Below, in pieces: positions 34,501 to 41,815 of a stretch of 64,000 nt of DNA (its first letter is position 1; each line of letters begins with the position of its first letter). The position numbers and the translations under genes are program-made. The DNA comes from an uncultured Bacteroidales bacterium. Lineage in GTDB: Bacteria; Bacteroidota; Bacteroidia; Bacteroidales; F082. The stretch spans positions 1-64,000 of the forward strand of contig ONKQ01000005.1 in NCBI GenBank assembly GCA_900318465.1. Direction: 5' to 3'. Below the pieces are notes generated by a model, which saw only the letters and a program-made list of their open reading frames with translations, was not told where the DNA came from and made no database searches.

Positions 34501-36386
34501 TGAAGTCGGGCAACATCGGCAACAATGCCAGCACCTCTTTGATTCTGACACACGAAGCAGGCTCAAGCGACACTATCTCCTTCTATTATAAGGTGTCGTC
34601 GGAAAACGGCTTCGACAAGCTGCACTTCTACATCGACAACCAGGAAAAGGGCAATTGGTCGGGCAGCATTGGCTGGACAAAAGCCAACTACCCCGTCAGC
34701 CCAGGCAGACACACCTATAAGTGGACTTACTCCAAAGATGTCAGCCAAACCAGTGGCAGCGACTGCGCTTGGATTGACTTTGTCAACCTGCCTGCTGAAC
34801 GGGTGATGGCCGGCACCGCCGGTTACGATGTGACCGTTTGCGAAGACAGCGAAGCACAAATCGTGGGCTACGCCATCCATTACGACAACCTGCAATGGAC
34901 GACCTCTGGCGATGGCAGTTTCGACAATGCCAACATTGCCATGCCGATTTACACCCCTGGGCAACAAGACATTGAAAACGGCCAAGCCACATTAACCCTC
35001 ACCATCAACGGCGGCGGCGAGACCATAACGGATGAGATGACAGTGTTTGTCATTAAAAGAGCTGAAATCTTTCCTGCCCTTGATGGCGAAGTTCATTGTG
35101 CTATTGATGAGCCACAGACAATTGCTGTCAACATCTCTGGCGAATATGTCTCGTTCCAATGGCTGACCTCGGGTGATGGCGAATTTGAAGATGCAACGGC
35201 TTTGCAAACCACGTATACACCTGGTTTGCAAGACCTTGCCAACGGAGTCTCCATTACTGCTTTTGCCGTTACACCAGGTTGCGGCACCGTCACATACGAT
35301 TATCCGTTTGAGATGTATCCAATGCCTGAAATGACTTTAGCTACCGATGTCATCGAAATCTGCAAAGGCGAAAACGCCGTTATGAACTTTACTTTGGATG
35401 GCTATGCTCCCGACCCTTGGGGTGTTCCTTCAGACTACGATTTCATTGTCAATATCAATGGAGAACCTTACGAGCTTTTACAAAGCTCCATTTCCATTGA
35501 TTTCGGAGTGCTTGAAGTGGGCGAGAACATCTTCAACATCTTATACATAGGCACCAATTCAGGCTGCCATATTGGCTATGAAGAAGGTGAGTTCACCTTC
35601 ACTGTCAAAGTAAATGCCGCTCCGACACTGACTATCAGCGAAGTGCCCGAAAGCATTTGCGAAGGCGAAAGCGTGAATATTGAGTTCAACTTCACTGGTG
35701 TGGCTCCATTCACAGTGGAAGCGATGGGTATGGACAACTTCACGGCTGAAAGCGACAGCTTCACCCTGACACTCACTCCAGACGCTACTGTCAACGCCAA
35801 CTTCTCCAAGGTTACCGACGCCAACGGTTGCGAGACCGCTCTCGAACAAGCCATCAATGTGGTGGTGAATCCTGTGGCAGCCCAACCCGAAATTAGCGGT
35901 GATACTGAACTGGATGTACGCCTCACGCCCACCACAACCTACACCATCGCCAACGATGTGGAAGTCGGTTACAGCATAGAGCCTGAGGAGGCCGGAACGC
36001 TGACACCCGCCAACGACGGCAAGTCGGTGATGGTCACTTGGAGCGACACCTACAAGGGCGATGTCGTGCTGACTGCCACACCTATTGCGGAATGCAACAA
36101 CGGTAACAACACGAAGAACATCACCGTGAAGAACTCCACCGACGTGAACGAATTTGGCATCAAAGCCAACCTCTACCCCAACCCGACCAACGGCAATGTC
36201 ACCATCGAGGTTGAGGGTATGCAACGCCTTACTGTGGTCAACGAACTCGGTCAGGTGGTTTATGATGCCGAAATGAACGACAGCACCACTATCCTGAATA
36301 TGAGTCAATTCGGTGCTGGGATGTATATGGTGCGCATTTACACGGAGAACGGTGTAGGCACCAAGCGTGTTAGTGTAATCAGGTGA
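31503..36386 (+). CDS. Large gingipain-family (C25) peptidase with T9SS sorting domain
   Basis: 1627 residues. Signal peptide 1-23 (LAVLTGTFCMAQ). Propeptide-like FEGGNGHFGEDRLRSPYWDP at 194-213 is the same as in the paralogue at 10651. C25 core with H493 (VQHRDHGLE) and C526 (SINCQTGMFD), again 33 residues apart as in RgpB. After the catalytic part come CARDB/Ig-like domains, a MAM-like segment (FESGEFGQGWTNDGAHPW to DCAWIDFVNLP), about 400 residues of further Ig-like modules absent from the smaller paralogue, and a sorting domain (LYPNPTNGNVTIEVEG to TKRVSVIR). Predicted surface protease. Whether it needs self-processing like gingipains is not visible. Confidence 0.9.
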   Translation: MKKPLPTFLAIALAVLTGTFCMAQTFNYPVKGKQGFSLTEKTRDGLHISYNVGQVTLNQLTYRGEEMSEVSIPAISLPNNAGHPNLPAESRMMAIPHGATATLNVISFETETIHNVNIAPALRIQAESEEPDMNYVKDMAIYSKDAFYPAEPFVMGNSYIRGVDAVTVSITPFQYNPVTKELKVFTNIELSVTFEGGNGHFGEDRLRSPYWDPILAAELMNYDQLPVIDYAARMQKWLRDGDKGAEYLIITPNNDAWAEYANQLRDYRTRQGIFTEVYRLDEMPANNTSQLKAWFHNAYNTWEIAPVAVCLLGDHNTNMAYGIPAETTFHSDYYGNCITDNKYADAVGNDNLPDMVFSRLVAQNANELPVFVGKQIEYEYTNPNMNPSFYSRPITALGWQTERWFQLCSEVFGGYMRQKGYDTNRINCIYDGTPGSIWSSNQNTSMVVNYFGPNGVGYIPASPSELGDWNNGTPQLVVQAVNEGSFWVQHRDHGLETGWGEPAVRNSHIDQMNNVGKLPFVMSINCQTGMFDYTGSNGNCFAEKWMRRTYNGENAGAVGLLCPTHVSYSFVNDAYVWGVYDLFDGDFMPTYGPFAENTGNWMPAFGNVAGKYFLAQSAWPYNTQNKDITYTMFTAHCDAFLRIYTQVPQEMEVVHPEEVLAGLGEVSITAPEGCMISLVKENPEGGWYILAVAEATGDPQTISFDPQVPPTEINLVVTGQNYLRYEAVMAVIPANGPYIVFDNKLINDENGNGQLDFGEAINLDITLKNVGSDPMEAFEAVLGTESEYITITNSTAQYESMNPNALQTIENAFSFTVADNVPDNTSNLFTITVTNGDDEFVSNLTMKSYAPVFDLGDMSVTEIDGNGNGRLDAGETAILNFSIENKGHADAAATIANLQMLSPYILIEESTVNFESFVAGGNQTASFNVTVDENTPIGYSCPMMLNVTSGQYNVQQDYTAKVGLIIEDFESGEFGQGWTNDGAHPWRIVSEDPYEGTHCVKSGNIGNNASTSLILTHEAGSSDTISFYYKVSSENGFDKLHFYIDNQEKGNWSGSIGWTKANYPVSPGRHTYKWTYSKDVSQTSGSDCAWIDFVNLPAERVMAGTAGYDVTVCEDSEAQIVGYAIHYDNLQWTTSGDGSFDNANIAMPIYTPGQQDIENGQATLTLTINGGGETITDEMTVFVIKRAEIFPALDGEVHCAIDEPQTIAVNISGEYVSFQWLTSGDGEFEDATALQTTYTPGLQDLANGVSITAFAVTPGCGTVTYDYPFEMYPMPEMTLATDVIEICKGENAVMNFTLDGYAPDPWGVPSDYDFIVNINGEPYELLQSSISIDFGVLEVGENIFNILYIGTNSGCHIGYEEGEFTFTVKVNAAPTLTISEVPESICEGESVNIEFNFTGVAPFTVEAMGMDNFTAESDSFTLTLTPDATVNANFSKVTDANGCETALEQAINVVVNPVAAQPEISGDTELDVRLTPTTTYTIANDVEVGYSIEPEEAGTLTPANDGKSVMVTWSDTYKGDVVLTATPIAECNNGNNTKNITVKNSTDVNEFGIKANLYPNPTNGNVTIEVEGMQRLTVVNELGQVVYDAEMNDSTTILNMSQFGAGMYMVRIYTENGVGTKRVSVIR

Positions 36387-36486
36387 TTTTCAACATGAAT
36401 TATCATCAATTGAACACGAATTGTCATTAATGAAATTCATGAATAATTCGTGAATAATTCATGGCAATTCGTGTAAAAACGAAAGA

Positions 36487-36515
36487 AAACGGTTGGTCTT
36501 TATGGCCAGCCGTTT
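36487..36515 (+). terminator. Rho-independent terminator
   Basis: Stem AAACGGTTGG / CCAGCCGTTT (one G-T pair), followed by CTCATTTTGG; about 100 bases after the C25 gene. The preceding 90 bases are rich in GAATTATC / GAATAATTC inverted words. Confidence 0.65.
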
Positions 36516-36535
36516 CTCATTTTGGATATTTTTTT

Positions 36536-36684
36536 CGGCAGGGGTTCCGTAATATGCGCCAAGGCGCATAAGGCTCCACCACCTGCCTATTGTCCTTTCA
36601 CCCCTACGGGGTTCCCAAGTGCAGCAAAGTCACGGAGTGACGATGGATATTAGGCAGGGGTGAAATGCTATGGAACCCCTGCCG
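36536..36684. mobile_element. 149-base MITE-like element, copy A
   Basis: Perfect 13-base terminal inverted repeats CGGCAGGGGTTCC and GGAACCCCTGCCG. The interior holds CACCACCTGCCTATTGTCC, TTTCACCCCTACGGGG, GTCACGGAGTGACGATGGAT and AGGCAGGGGTGAAATG, all of which recur in copy B (60994-61128). It has no coding capacity. It lies in the 414-base gap between the C25 peptidase and the head-GIN lipoprotein genes. Confidence 0.65.
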
Positions 36685-36800
36685 AAAAACGAAACCACAA
36701 TTACATTGAACCCCGCAGGGGTGACAGAAAAAAGCGAGGTTGCCATGTCGCAGCCTCGCCAATTACAAGGATATGAAAAAGTGATTTACTTTCGTTGTGG

Positions 36801-37619
36801 TCAGTCGCCGAGGCGTGTCACACCACCGCGACCCGCTTTGTCGCCTTCCACGACAGGATTGCCATAGTAGCCGATGTCGCCCGAACCGATGATGCCGTAG
36901 GTGAGCTTGCCGTTGACCCGCGCCTTGATGTCGCCTGAGCCAGCGATGTTGGCATCAAGGTTTTCGATGTCGCAGGTCAGGACGATGTCGCCCGAACCAG
37001 CCACGCCAGCCTCCGCTTCGCGCACCGTTCCGCCAACGACTTTCAAGTCGCCAGAACCGACAACGTTACAGTCTAACTTGTCGGCAATCAGTTCATTGCA
37101 AACCAAATCGCCAGAACCAGCCACATTCAATTCGGCTTTCTCGGCAGTGACTGTTTCGTTGAAAACAATGTCGCCCGAACCGGCCACATTGGCCTCAAAT
37201 TTCTCCGCTTCCAAAGGACTGTTGGCATTGAACGTGCCGCTGCCCGCAAGATTGATGTCTTTCAAACTCGGTGCCGTTACTTCGATAACGAATTTCGTGG
37301 CTCTCAAACTTGTGTTTTTGTCTTCCTTGCGTTTGCCCATCAGCAACTCATTGTCTTTCACTTTGATGTCGAGGTAGTCGAAAAGGTTCTCATCCACACT
37401 GACGGTGCAAGAGTAATTGTCGGCAATCGTGAAGTTGACCGTTGCCGTCAGCGAAGTCGAGATTTCGTTGAACGCGGTCACATCAATGTTGCGGGTAATG
37501 ATGTTGCCGTCGCCTTTGACGGTTTTGCCGCCAAGCGATTCCTCATCCAGATTGAAGGTGCAGGCATTGAGCGTCATGCTGATGATGGCTGCTGCGATGA
37601 GTATGATGTTTCTTTTCAT
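36801..37619 (-). CDS. Head-GIN (DUF2807) domain lipoprotein
   Basis: 272 residues. Lipobox SMTLNAC gives an acylated Cys at residue 20. The mature part is a right-handed beta-helix of repeated GSGD turns (NVAGSGDIVF, NVAGSGDLVC, NVVGSGDLKV, GVAGSGDIVL, NIAGSGDIKA, IIGSGDIGYY), the mark of the DUF2807 head-GIN family. Such proteins are often encoded with GntR regulators and ABC transporters, as here on the same strand. Likely a periplasmic or outer-membrane anchored binding protein; ligand unknown. Confidence 0.88.
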   Translation of the reverse strand: MKRNIILIAAAIISMTLNACTFNLDEESLGGKTVKGDGNIITRNIDVTAFNEISTSLTATVNFTIADNYSCTVSVDENLFDYLDIKVKDNELLMGKRKEDKNTSLRATKFVIEVTAPSLKDINLAGSGTFNANSPLEAEKFEANVAGSGDIVFNETVTAEKAELNVAGSGDLVCNELIADKLDCNVVGSGDLKVVGGTVREAEAGVAGSGDIVLTCDIENLDANIAGSGDIKARVNGKLTYGIIGSGDIGYYGNPVVEGDKAGRGGVTRLGD

Positions 37620-37660
37620 TGTTGTTGAACTATTTAGTTATTTGTTTTTCTGTCTGTTTC

Positions 37661-37734
37661 GTCATTGCGAGCGAAGCGCGGCAATCTATTGTTTCAGTTC
37701 GTTATCTGGATTGCTTCACTCCGTTCGCAATGAC
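37661..37734. repeat. GTCATTGCGAGCGAAG inverted-repeat element
   Basis: 74 bases between GTCATTGCGA and TCGCAATGAC, with inner arms GCAATC / GATTGC. A second partial copy (GGATTGCTTCGTGCCTCGCAATGACGC) is at 39003-39029, between the ABC genes. This type of word (GTCATTGCGAGxxxCGAAGCAATC) is a known kind of dispersed repeat in many bacterial groups. Confidence 0.65.
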
Positions 37735-37776
37735 GCAAAGCGTGTTTAATGGTAATACGGACTTGCGCCGAAAAAG

Positions 37777-38127
37777 TTACAGTTCATACGTTTTTTTTAT
37801 CTCGTCGAGGCCGATGCCCAAGAGTTTCATCTTCTTGACCACTTCGGGCAGTTCCTTTTCGAGGAACTCCTCGCGCATTTGCTTGAGCACGATGTCTTTG
37901 GCCTCGGGCGCGATAAAATAGCCGATGCCGCGCTTGTTGTAGATGATGCCCGCTGCCGTCATGGTCTCGTAGGAACGCATGATGGTGTTGGGGTTCACGC
38001 CGAGTTGGATGCCGTAGTCGCGCACCGACAGAATACGGTCGTCGGCCTTCAGTTCGCCGCGCAGGATTTGTTCATAGAGTTGCGAGCAAATCTGCAAGTA
38101 TATGGGTTTGTGTGCATTAAATTCCAT
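37777..38127 (-). CDS. GntR-family (YtrA-type) transcription regulator
   Basis: 116 residues: a winged helix-turn-helix (YLQICSQLYEQILRGELKADDRILSVRDYGIQLGVNPNTIMRSYE region, residues 8-55) and a short helical tail, without the large effector domain of other GntR types. This matches the YtrA subfamily, whose members control adjacent ABC transporter operons. It is the third gene of the operon, three bases after the permease, rather than first as is commoner. A dyad near the operon promoter (39940-39961) is a candidate operator. Confidence 0.88.
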   Translation of the reverse strand: MEFNAHKPIYLQICSQLYEQILRGELKADDRILSVRDYGIQLGVNPNTIMRSYETMTAAGIIYNKRGIGYFIAPEAKDIVLKQMREEFLEKELPEVVKKMKLLGIGLDEIKKTYEL

Positions 38128-38130
38128 GGC

Positions 38131-38970
38131 TTAGTATTTTTGTGTCTTGATTTTACGATAGGTGAAGTAGAGCAGCACGGCGGTGATAACGATGCTGATG
38201 ATCATGCCCCAAATGGTGGCATTGTGCCAAAGGCGAACCACTTCTTCGGCGGGAAGATCCTCAAGGCTCTCTAACCATTGCTCAATTCGGTCACTCGAAA
38301 CGACTAAGAGGCCGAAAAGCATTGAAAACAGGTAGGAAATGCCAAGGTAGCAAGCGAATGTCTTGCCGGCCTTGTGCTTCTTGAAGAGCATATTGCCGAG
38401 CATGAAGAGGGCAGCCCATTGGATGATGCCCATATAAAGGGAAGTGCGTATCACACCAATGGGAAACAAAGTCGTAGCAGAGATGCTCAACTCGCCCATT
38501 TGCACAACACCTTCATTATCAGTCATCATGCGGGAAACAATCTCGTTGAGCGTATAAAGGCGTATCGGCTTGTCGAAACCACCAAAGGGGAAGAGCGACA
38601 GCAGCGTATCGACCAAATAACCACCAAAGAAAACCACTATGGGAGTAACGATGGCGCAATAGACGAACATACTGACGAACTTTTCCAACGAGGAGGCAGG
38701 CATCATGGCGAAACCCACGCCCTCACGCGAAAGGTTGGCATTGCCATAAACCTTTGAAGGCACCATCATCATGGCCAAAGCCGTCCATGTGCATAACATT
38801 CCAAAACGGACTGGTGGCATGGTTTCGGAACCGAAAAGCAGGTTGAAAATCCAAAAGATGGCGTTCAGGCTGCACCAAACGATGAGTGAGGTGCCGAAGT
38901 TGCGGATATACATCTTGCCGTCCTTCAGCAAGAGGTTCTTGAAACGGTTGAAACTGAATGTGTTATTCAT
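38131..38970 (-). CDS. ABC transporter membrane protein (ABC-2-like permease)
   Basis: 279 residues with six hydrophobic segments (around 27-45, 58-72, 105-130, 175-195, 205-225, 250-270). No catalytic motif. It lies between an ABC ATPase gene and a GntR gene and is best read as the membrane half of the exporter. Export of a peptide or antibiotic-like compound is typical for YtrA-linked systems, but the substrate is unknown. Confidence 0.75.
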   Translation of the reverse strand: MNNTFSFNRFKNLLLKDGKMYIRNFGTSLIVWCSLNAIFWIFNLLFGSETMPPVRFGMLCTWTALAMMMVPSKVYGNANLSREGVGFAMMPASSLEKFVSMFVYCAIVTPIVVFFGGYLVDTLLSLFPFGGFDKPIRLYTLNEIVSRMMTDNEGVVQMGELSISATTLFPIGVIRTSLYMGIIQWAALFMLGNMLFKKHKAGKTFACYLGISYLFSMLFGLLVVSSDRIEQWLESLEDLPAEEVVRLWHNATIWGMIISIVITAVLLYFTYRKIKTQKY

Positions 38971-39062
38971 GGTTTATTTCTCCTATGTTTAGTTTGTTTT
39001 CTGGATTGCTTCGTGCCTCGCAATGACGCAAAGCGCGTCGAAAGCGAAGAAAGAGAAGCAAC

Positions 39063-39887
39063 TTAACTGAAGATTTGTTTGATGGTTTCCTTGTTTTTCA
39101 TCACGGTGTTGAACAGCACCTCGATGCTGACTTTGCTGTCTAAGCTTTCGGGGTTGCGAATGACATTGACAAAGCCGCCAGGAATCATCTCGCTGTAGAG
39201 CGCGGTGTCGTCCTTCTCCATGCCGTAGTCGAAATAAAGGCGGTCAGTGATTTCGCGGAACGAGGCCTTGAGCAGCACCTCGTCGTGGTCAAGGATGATG
39301 ATGGGGTCGATGAGGTTTTCCACATCCTTCACCTGATGGGTGGAGATGATAATGGTGCGGTTGTCGTTGGCATGCTTGGCGATGACCTGACGGAAGAGGG
39401 TCTTCGAGGGAATGTCCAAGCCGTTGGTGGGTTCGTCGAGGAGCAGATAGTCCGTGTTGAGGGCCAAAGCGGTGGAAATGAGGCATTTCTTCTGTTGTCC
39501 GAACGACATTTCTGCATACTTGCGGGTCGGGTCAACGTCCAACTCCTTACAGAGTTCGAAGAAAAGACTCTCATCGTAATTGGGATAGAACACACCCAAC
39601 TCGCGCACATTATTAATAGGTGTGCCTTCCGGAATGGCGAAGTCTTCCGAAATAAAGAAGATCTTCTGCAAGGTTTCCGGCCAGCGGTTGAATGCGGCGA
39701 TGCCATCCACCTCGCAGGTGCCGGCGGTCGGCTTCTGCAAACCGCTGATGAGTTTCAGCAGGGAGGTCTTCCCCACTCCGTTTTCGCCAAGCAGCCCGTA
39801 GATGTTGCCCTTCTCGAAGCCGAGGCTGATGTTTCTGAAGACTGGCTGACTCTTGTAGCCGAAGTCTAAGTTGTTGATTGTAATCAT
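39063..39887 (-). CDS. ABC transporter ATP-binding protein
   Basis: 274 residues. Walker A GENGVGKTSLL (34-44), ABC signature MSFGQQKKC and Walker B DYLLLDEPTNGLD, followed by the switch His in IISTHQV. The ATPase lobe ends near residue 210 and a 60-residue C-terminal extension follows. First gene of the operon, with the permease and GntR genes downstream. Confidence 0.93.
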   Translation of the reverse strand: MITINNLDFGYKSQPVFRNISLGFEKGNIYGLLGENGVGKTSLLKLISGLQKPTAGTCEVDGIAAFNRWPETLQKIFFISEDFAIPEGTPINNVRELGVFYPNYDESLFFELCKELDVDPTRKYAEMSFGQQKKCLISTALALNTDYLLLDEPTNGLDIPSKTLFRQVIAKHANDNRTIIISTHQVKDVENLIDPIIILDHDEVLLKASFREITDRLYFDYGMEKDDTALYSEMIPGGFVNVIRNPESLDSKVSIEVLFNTVMKNKETIKQIFS

Positions 39888-39939
39888 AATGAATTGTTTA
39901 TTGTTGAACTATTTTATTGTTATTTGTCTATGCTTTATA

Positions 39940-39994
39940 GTGTATTAGTTGATTAGTACGCTGCAAAAGTACAACATTTTTCATTACTGTCAAG
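39940..39994 (-). promoter_or_regulatory. Promoter and dyad operator of the ABC/GntR operon
   Basis: On the minus strand: CTTG (39991-39994), 19 bases, TACTTTTG (39964-39971). Immediately downstream, over the expected transcription start, is the imperfect dyad GTGTATTA-GTTGA-TTAGTACGC (39940-39961 as read on the plus strand) with GTA/TAC arms as often seen for GntR-type operators. Autoregulation by the GntR gene of this operon is inferred. Confidence 0.55.
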
Positions 39995-40033
39995 AGAAAA
40001 AGTGACTTTTTTTGAAAATTTTCGATTTTTTTT

Positions 40034-40187
40034 CACAAAACCTGCAAAACATTCAAAACAGAGGTAATAAAACAGGCAACGGCACCCAACCAATCGCCGT
40101 TGCAATGCCGCCTAACAGCGACTGGGAAAGGAGACGGTTGGCGACTTTCCTTGCAAAAATGGTTTTGTAAGTTTTGAAAGTTTTGTG
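40034..40187. repeat. 154-base element with 26-base terminal inverted repeats
   Basis: The ends (40034-40059 and 40162-40187) are inverted copies matching at 22 of 26 positions, each made of three CAAAAC words. Inside is the hairpin GCAACGGC / GCCGTTGC (40076-40103). There is no coding capacity I trust. It fills the middle of the 405-base gap between the ABC operon and the ATPase gene. Confidence 0.5.
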
Positions 40188-40200
40188 ACCAAACACAAAA

Positions 40201-40245
40201 AACCTTGACCAAAACTCGAAAAAAATCAGAGTTTTGGTCAAGGTT
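40201..40245. repeat. Palindrome upstream of the DUF234-type ATPase
   Basis: Perfect 17-base arms AACCTTGACCAAAACTC and GAGTTTTGGTCAAGGTT with an 11-base loop (GAAAAAAATCA). A second copy in the same orientation is at 41722-41766, so the two copies bracket the ATPase gene. Confidence 0.85.
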
Positions 40246-40266
40246 CTTGAAAAAGTCGTATTTTTG
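40233..40266 (+). promoter_or_regulatory. Promoter of the ATPase gene, partly inside the palindrome
   Basis: TTTG at 40233-40236 lies in the right arm of the palindrome; after a 22-base spacer comes TATTTTTG at 40259-40266, 27 bases before the start codon. The palindrome could therefore act as operator as well as supplying the -33 box. Confidence 0.5.
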
Positions 40267-40292
40267 TGGCCTGAAACAAACCCATTCCGAAC

Positions 40293-41717
40293 ATGAAAAA
40301 CATCATAGGACGCGACAAGGAACAGACGCTACTCAACCGCTACATCAACTCGAACCGCGCCGAGTTTATTGCCATTTACGGTCGGCGGCGTGTAGGCAAG
40401 ACCTACCTCGTCAGTCGCACCTTCGCCGGACGATTCGCCTTTAGCATGACGGGCGTGCTCGACGGCACACGCGGCGACCAACTGACGGCCTTCGCCGATG
40501 CTATGGAGATGTACGGAAACACACTTCCCACCCCACCCAACAACTGGATGAAGGCCTTCAGCCTGCTCCGAAAATTCCTCCAAACCAAAATCGAGAACAA
40601 CGAGCCTTGCATCGTCTTCTTGGACGAAATCCCGTGCTTGGACACACATAACTCTGGATTTGTCAAGGCGTTAGGATATTTCTGGAACAGTTGGGCATCA
40701 CTGCAAGAGAACTTCAAACTGATTGTGTGCGGCAGTGCTACCGCATGGATGATCAAAAACATCATTGACAGCAAAGGCGGCCTCCACAACCGCATCACGC
40801 ACGAAATGCGCATCAAGCCCTTCACCCTGCTCGAATCGGAACAATACCTGAAATCGGAGGGCTTCATTTGGAGCCGACTGTCCATCTTGCAAGCCTATAT
40901 GGTCTTTGGCGGCGTGGCCTATTATCTCAGCCTGCTCCAACCCGAAGAAAGCCTTTCGCAAAACATCGACCGGCTGCTGTTTTCGCCCGATGGCGAACTC
41001 CGCCGCGAATACAACCGACTTTACAAAACCCTTTTCAACACGCCTGAACCTTACATAAAGATTGTCAATCTGTTAGGTGAAAGTCCAAAAGGTTTGACAC
41101 GAAGCGAAATTGCCAAGAACATCGGCACCGATGCCGGAGGAACACTTTCCGAACAATTGGCCAATCTTTGTGAGTGTGGCATCATCAGGAAATTCAAAAT
41201 ACGAGAGAAAAGCACCGTGAAAGACAATGGCGGACTTTACCAATTGATAGACTTTTTCTCCTTGTTCTATCAGCATTTCGTGATGAACAACGACGAAAAG
41301 AATTGGTGGAGCAAGCACATCAACACGCCTGAAATCAACACTTGGTTAGGTTTGGCTTTCGAGCGTATCTGCCTGACACACACCGAACAAATCCTACTTG
41401 CCATGCACTTGGACAGCATCTCAACAACCCAATACGCATGGCGAAGCAGCACCTCAAAACCTGCGGCCCAAATCGACCTCATCATTGACAGGGCGGACAA
41501 TATGATCAACCTTTGCGAAATCAAATATTCCAAAGACGAGTATTATATCAATGCTGAAGAAGACCAGAAACTGCGCCATCGCCTGACGACCTTCCAAAAC
41601 GAAACGGCCACCCGCAGCGGAATTTTTGTCACAATGATTACCACTTTCGGTTTGGCAAACGGCATGTACAACAGCACCGTGAACATCAAACTCACGATGG
41701 ACGACCTGTTTCTATAA
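40293..41717 (+). CDS. AAA-family ATPase with DUF234 / PD-(D/E)XK C-terminus
   Basis: 474 residues. Archaeal-type ATPase fold: GRDKEQTLLNRY start, Walker A YGRRRVGKTYL (29-39), Walker B CIVFLDEIPCLD (about 109-120), sensor segment LIVCGSATAWM. A winged-helix region (GLTRSEIAKNIGTDAGGTLSEQL) follows, and the C-terminus has IDLIIDRADNMINLCEIKY, the D...E-x-K pattern of a PD-(D/E)XK nuclease-like DUF234 domain. Function of these widespread Bacteroidota ATPases is unresolved; defence or mobile-element roles have been suggested by their patchy occurrence. It is monocistronic and bracketed by two copies of a 45-base palindrome. Confidence 0.88.
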   Translation: MKNIIGRDKEQTLLNRYINSNRAEFIAIYGRRRVGKTYLVSRTFAGRFAFSMTGVLDGTRGDQLTAFADAMEMYGNTLPTPPNNWMKAFSLLRKFLQTKIENNEPCIVFLDEIPCLDTHNSGFVKALGYFWNSWASLQENFKLIVCGSATAWMIKNIIDSKGGLHNRITHEMRIKPFTLLESEQYLKSEGFIWSRLSILQAYMVFGGVAYYLSLLQPEESLSQNIDRLLFSPDGELRREYNRLYKTLFNTPEPYIKIVNLLGESPKGLTRSEIAKNIGTDAGGTLSEQLANLCECGIIRKFKIREKSTVKDNGGLYQLIDFFSLFYQHFVMNNDEKNWWSKHINTPEINTWLGLAFERICLTHTEQILLAMHLDSISTTQYAWRSSTSKPAAQIDLIIDRADNMINLCEIKYSKDEYYINAEEDQKLRHRLTTFQNETATRSGIFVTMITTFGLANGMYNSTVNIKLTMDDLFL

Positions 41718-41721
41718 AAAA

Positions 41722-41766
41722 AACCTTGACCAAAACTCGAAAAAAATCGGAGTTTTGGTCAATGTT
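41722..41766. repeat. Palindrome downstream of the DUF234-type ATPase
   Basis: Second copy of the 40201-40245 palindrome, same orientation, with arms AACCTTGACCAAAACTC and GAGTTTTGGTCAATGTT (one change) and the same loop with A to G at its end. TTCTTGAAA follows both copies. It starts five bases after the ATPase stop codon and may also serve as the terminator. Confidence 0.85.
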
Positions 41767-41815
41767 CTTGAAACTTCCTATCTCCAAGACGCAAAGCATT
41801 GCGTCTATACAGATC

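Noticed and set aside
40053-40241. 62-codon minus-strand gene upstream of the ATPase
   Set aside because: It begins in the palindrome, covers the 154-base inverted-repeat element and has no start context or recognisable domain.
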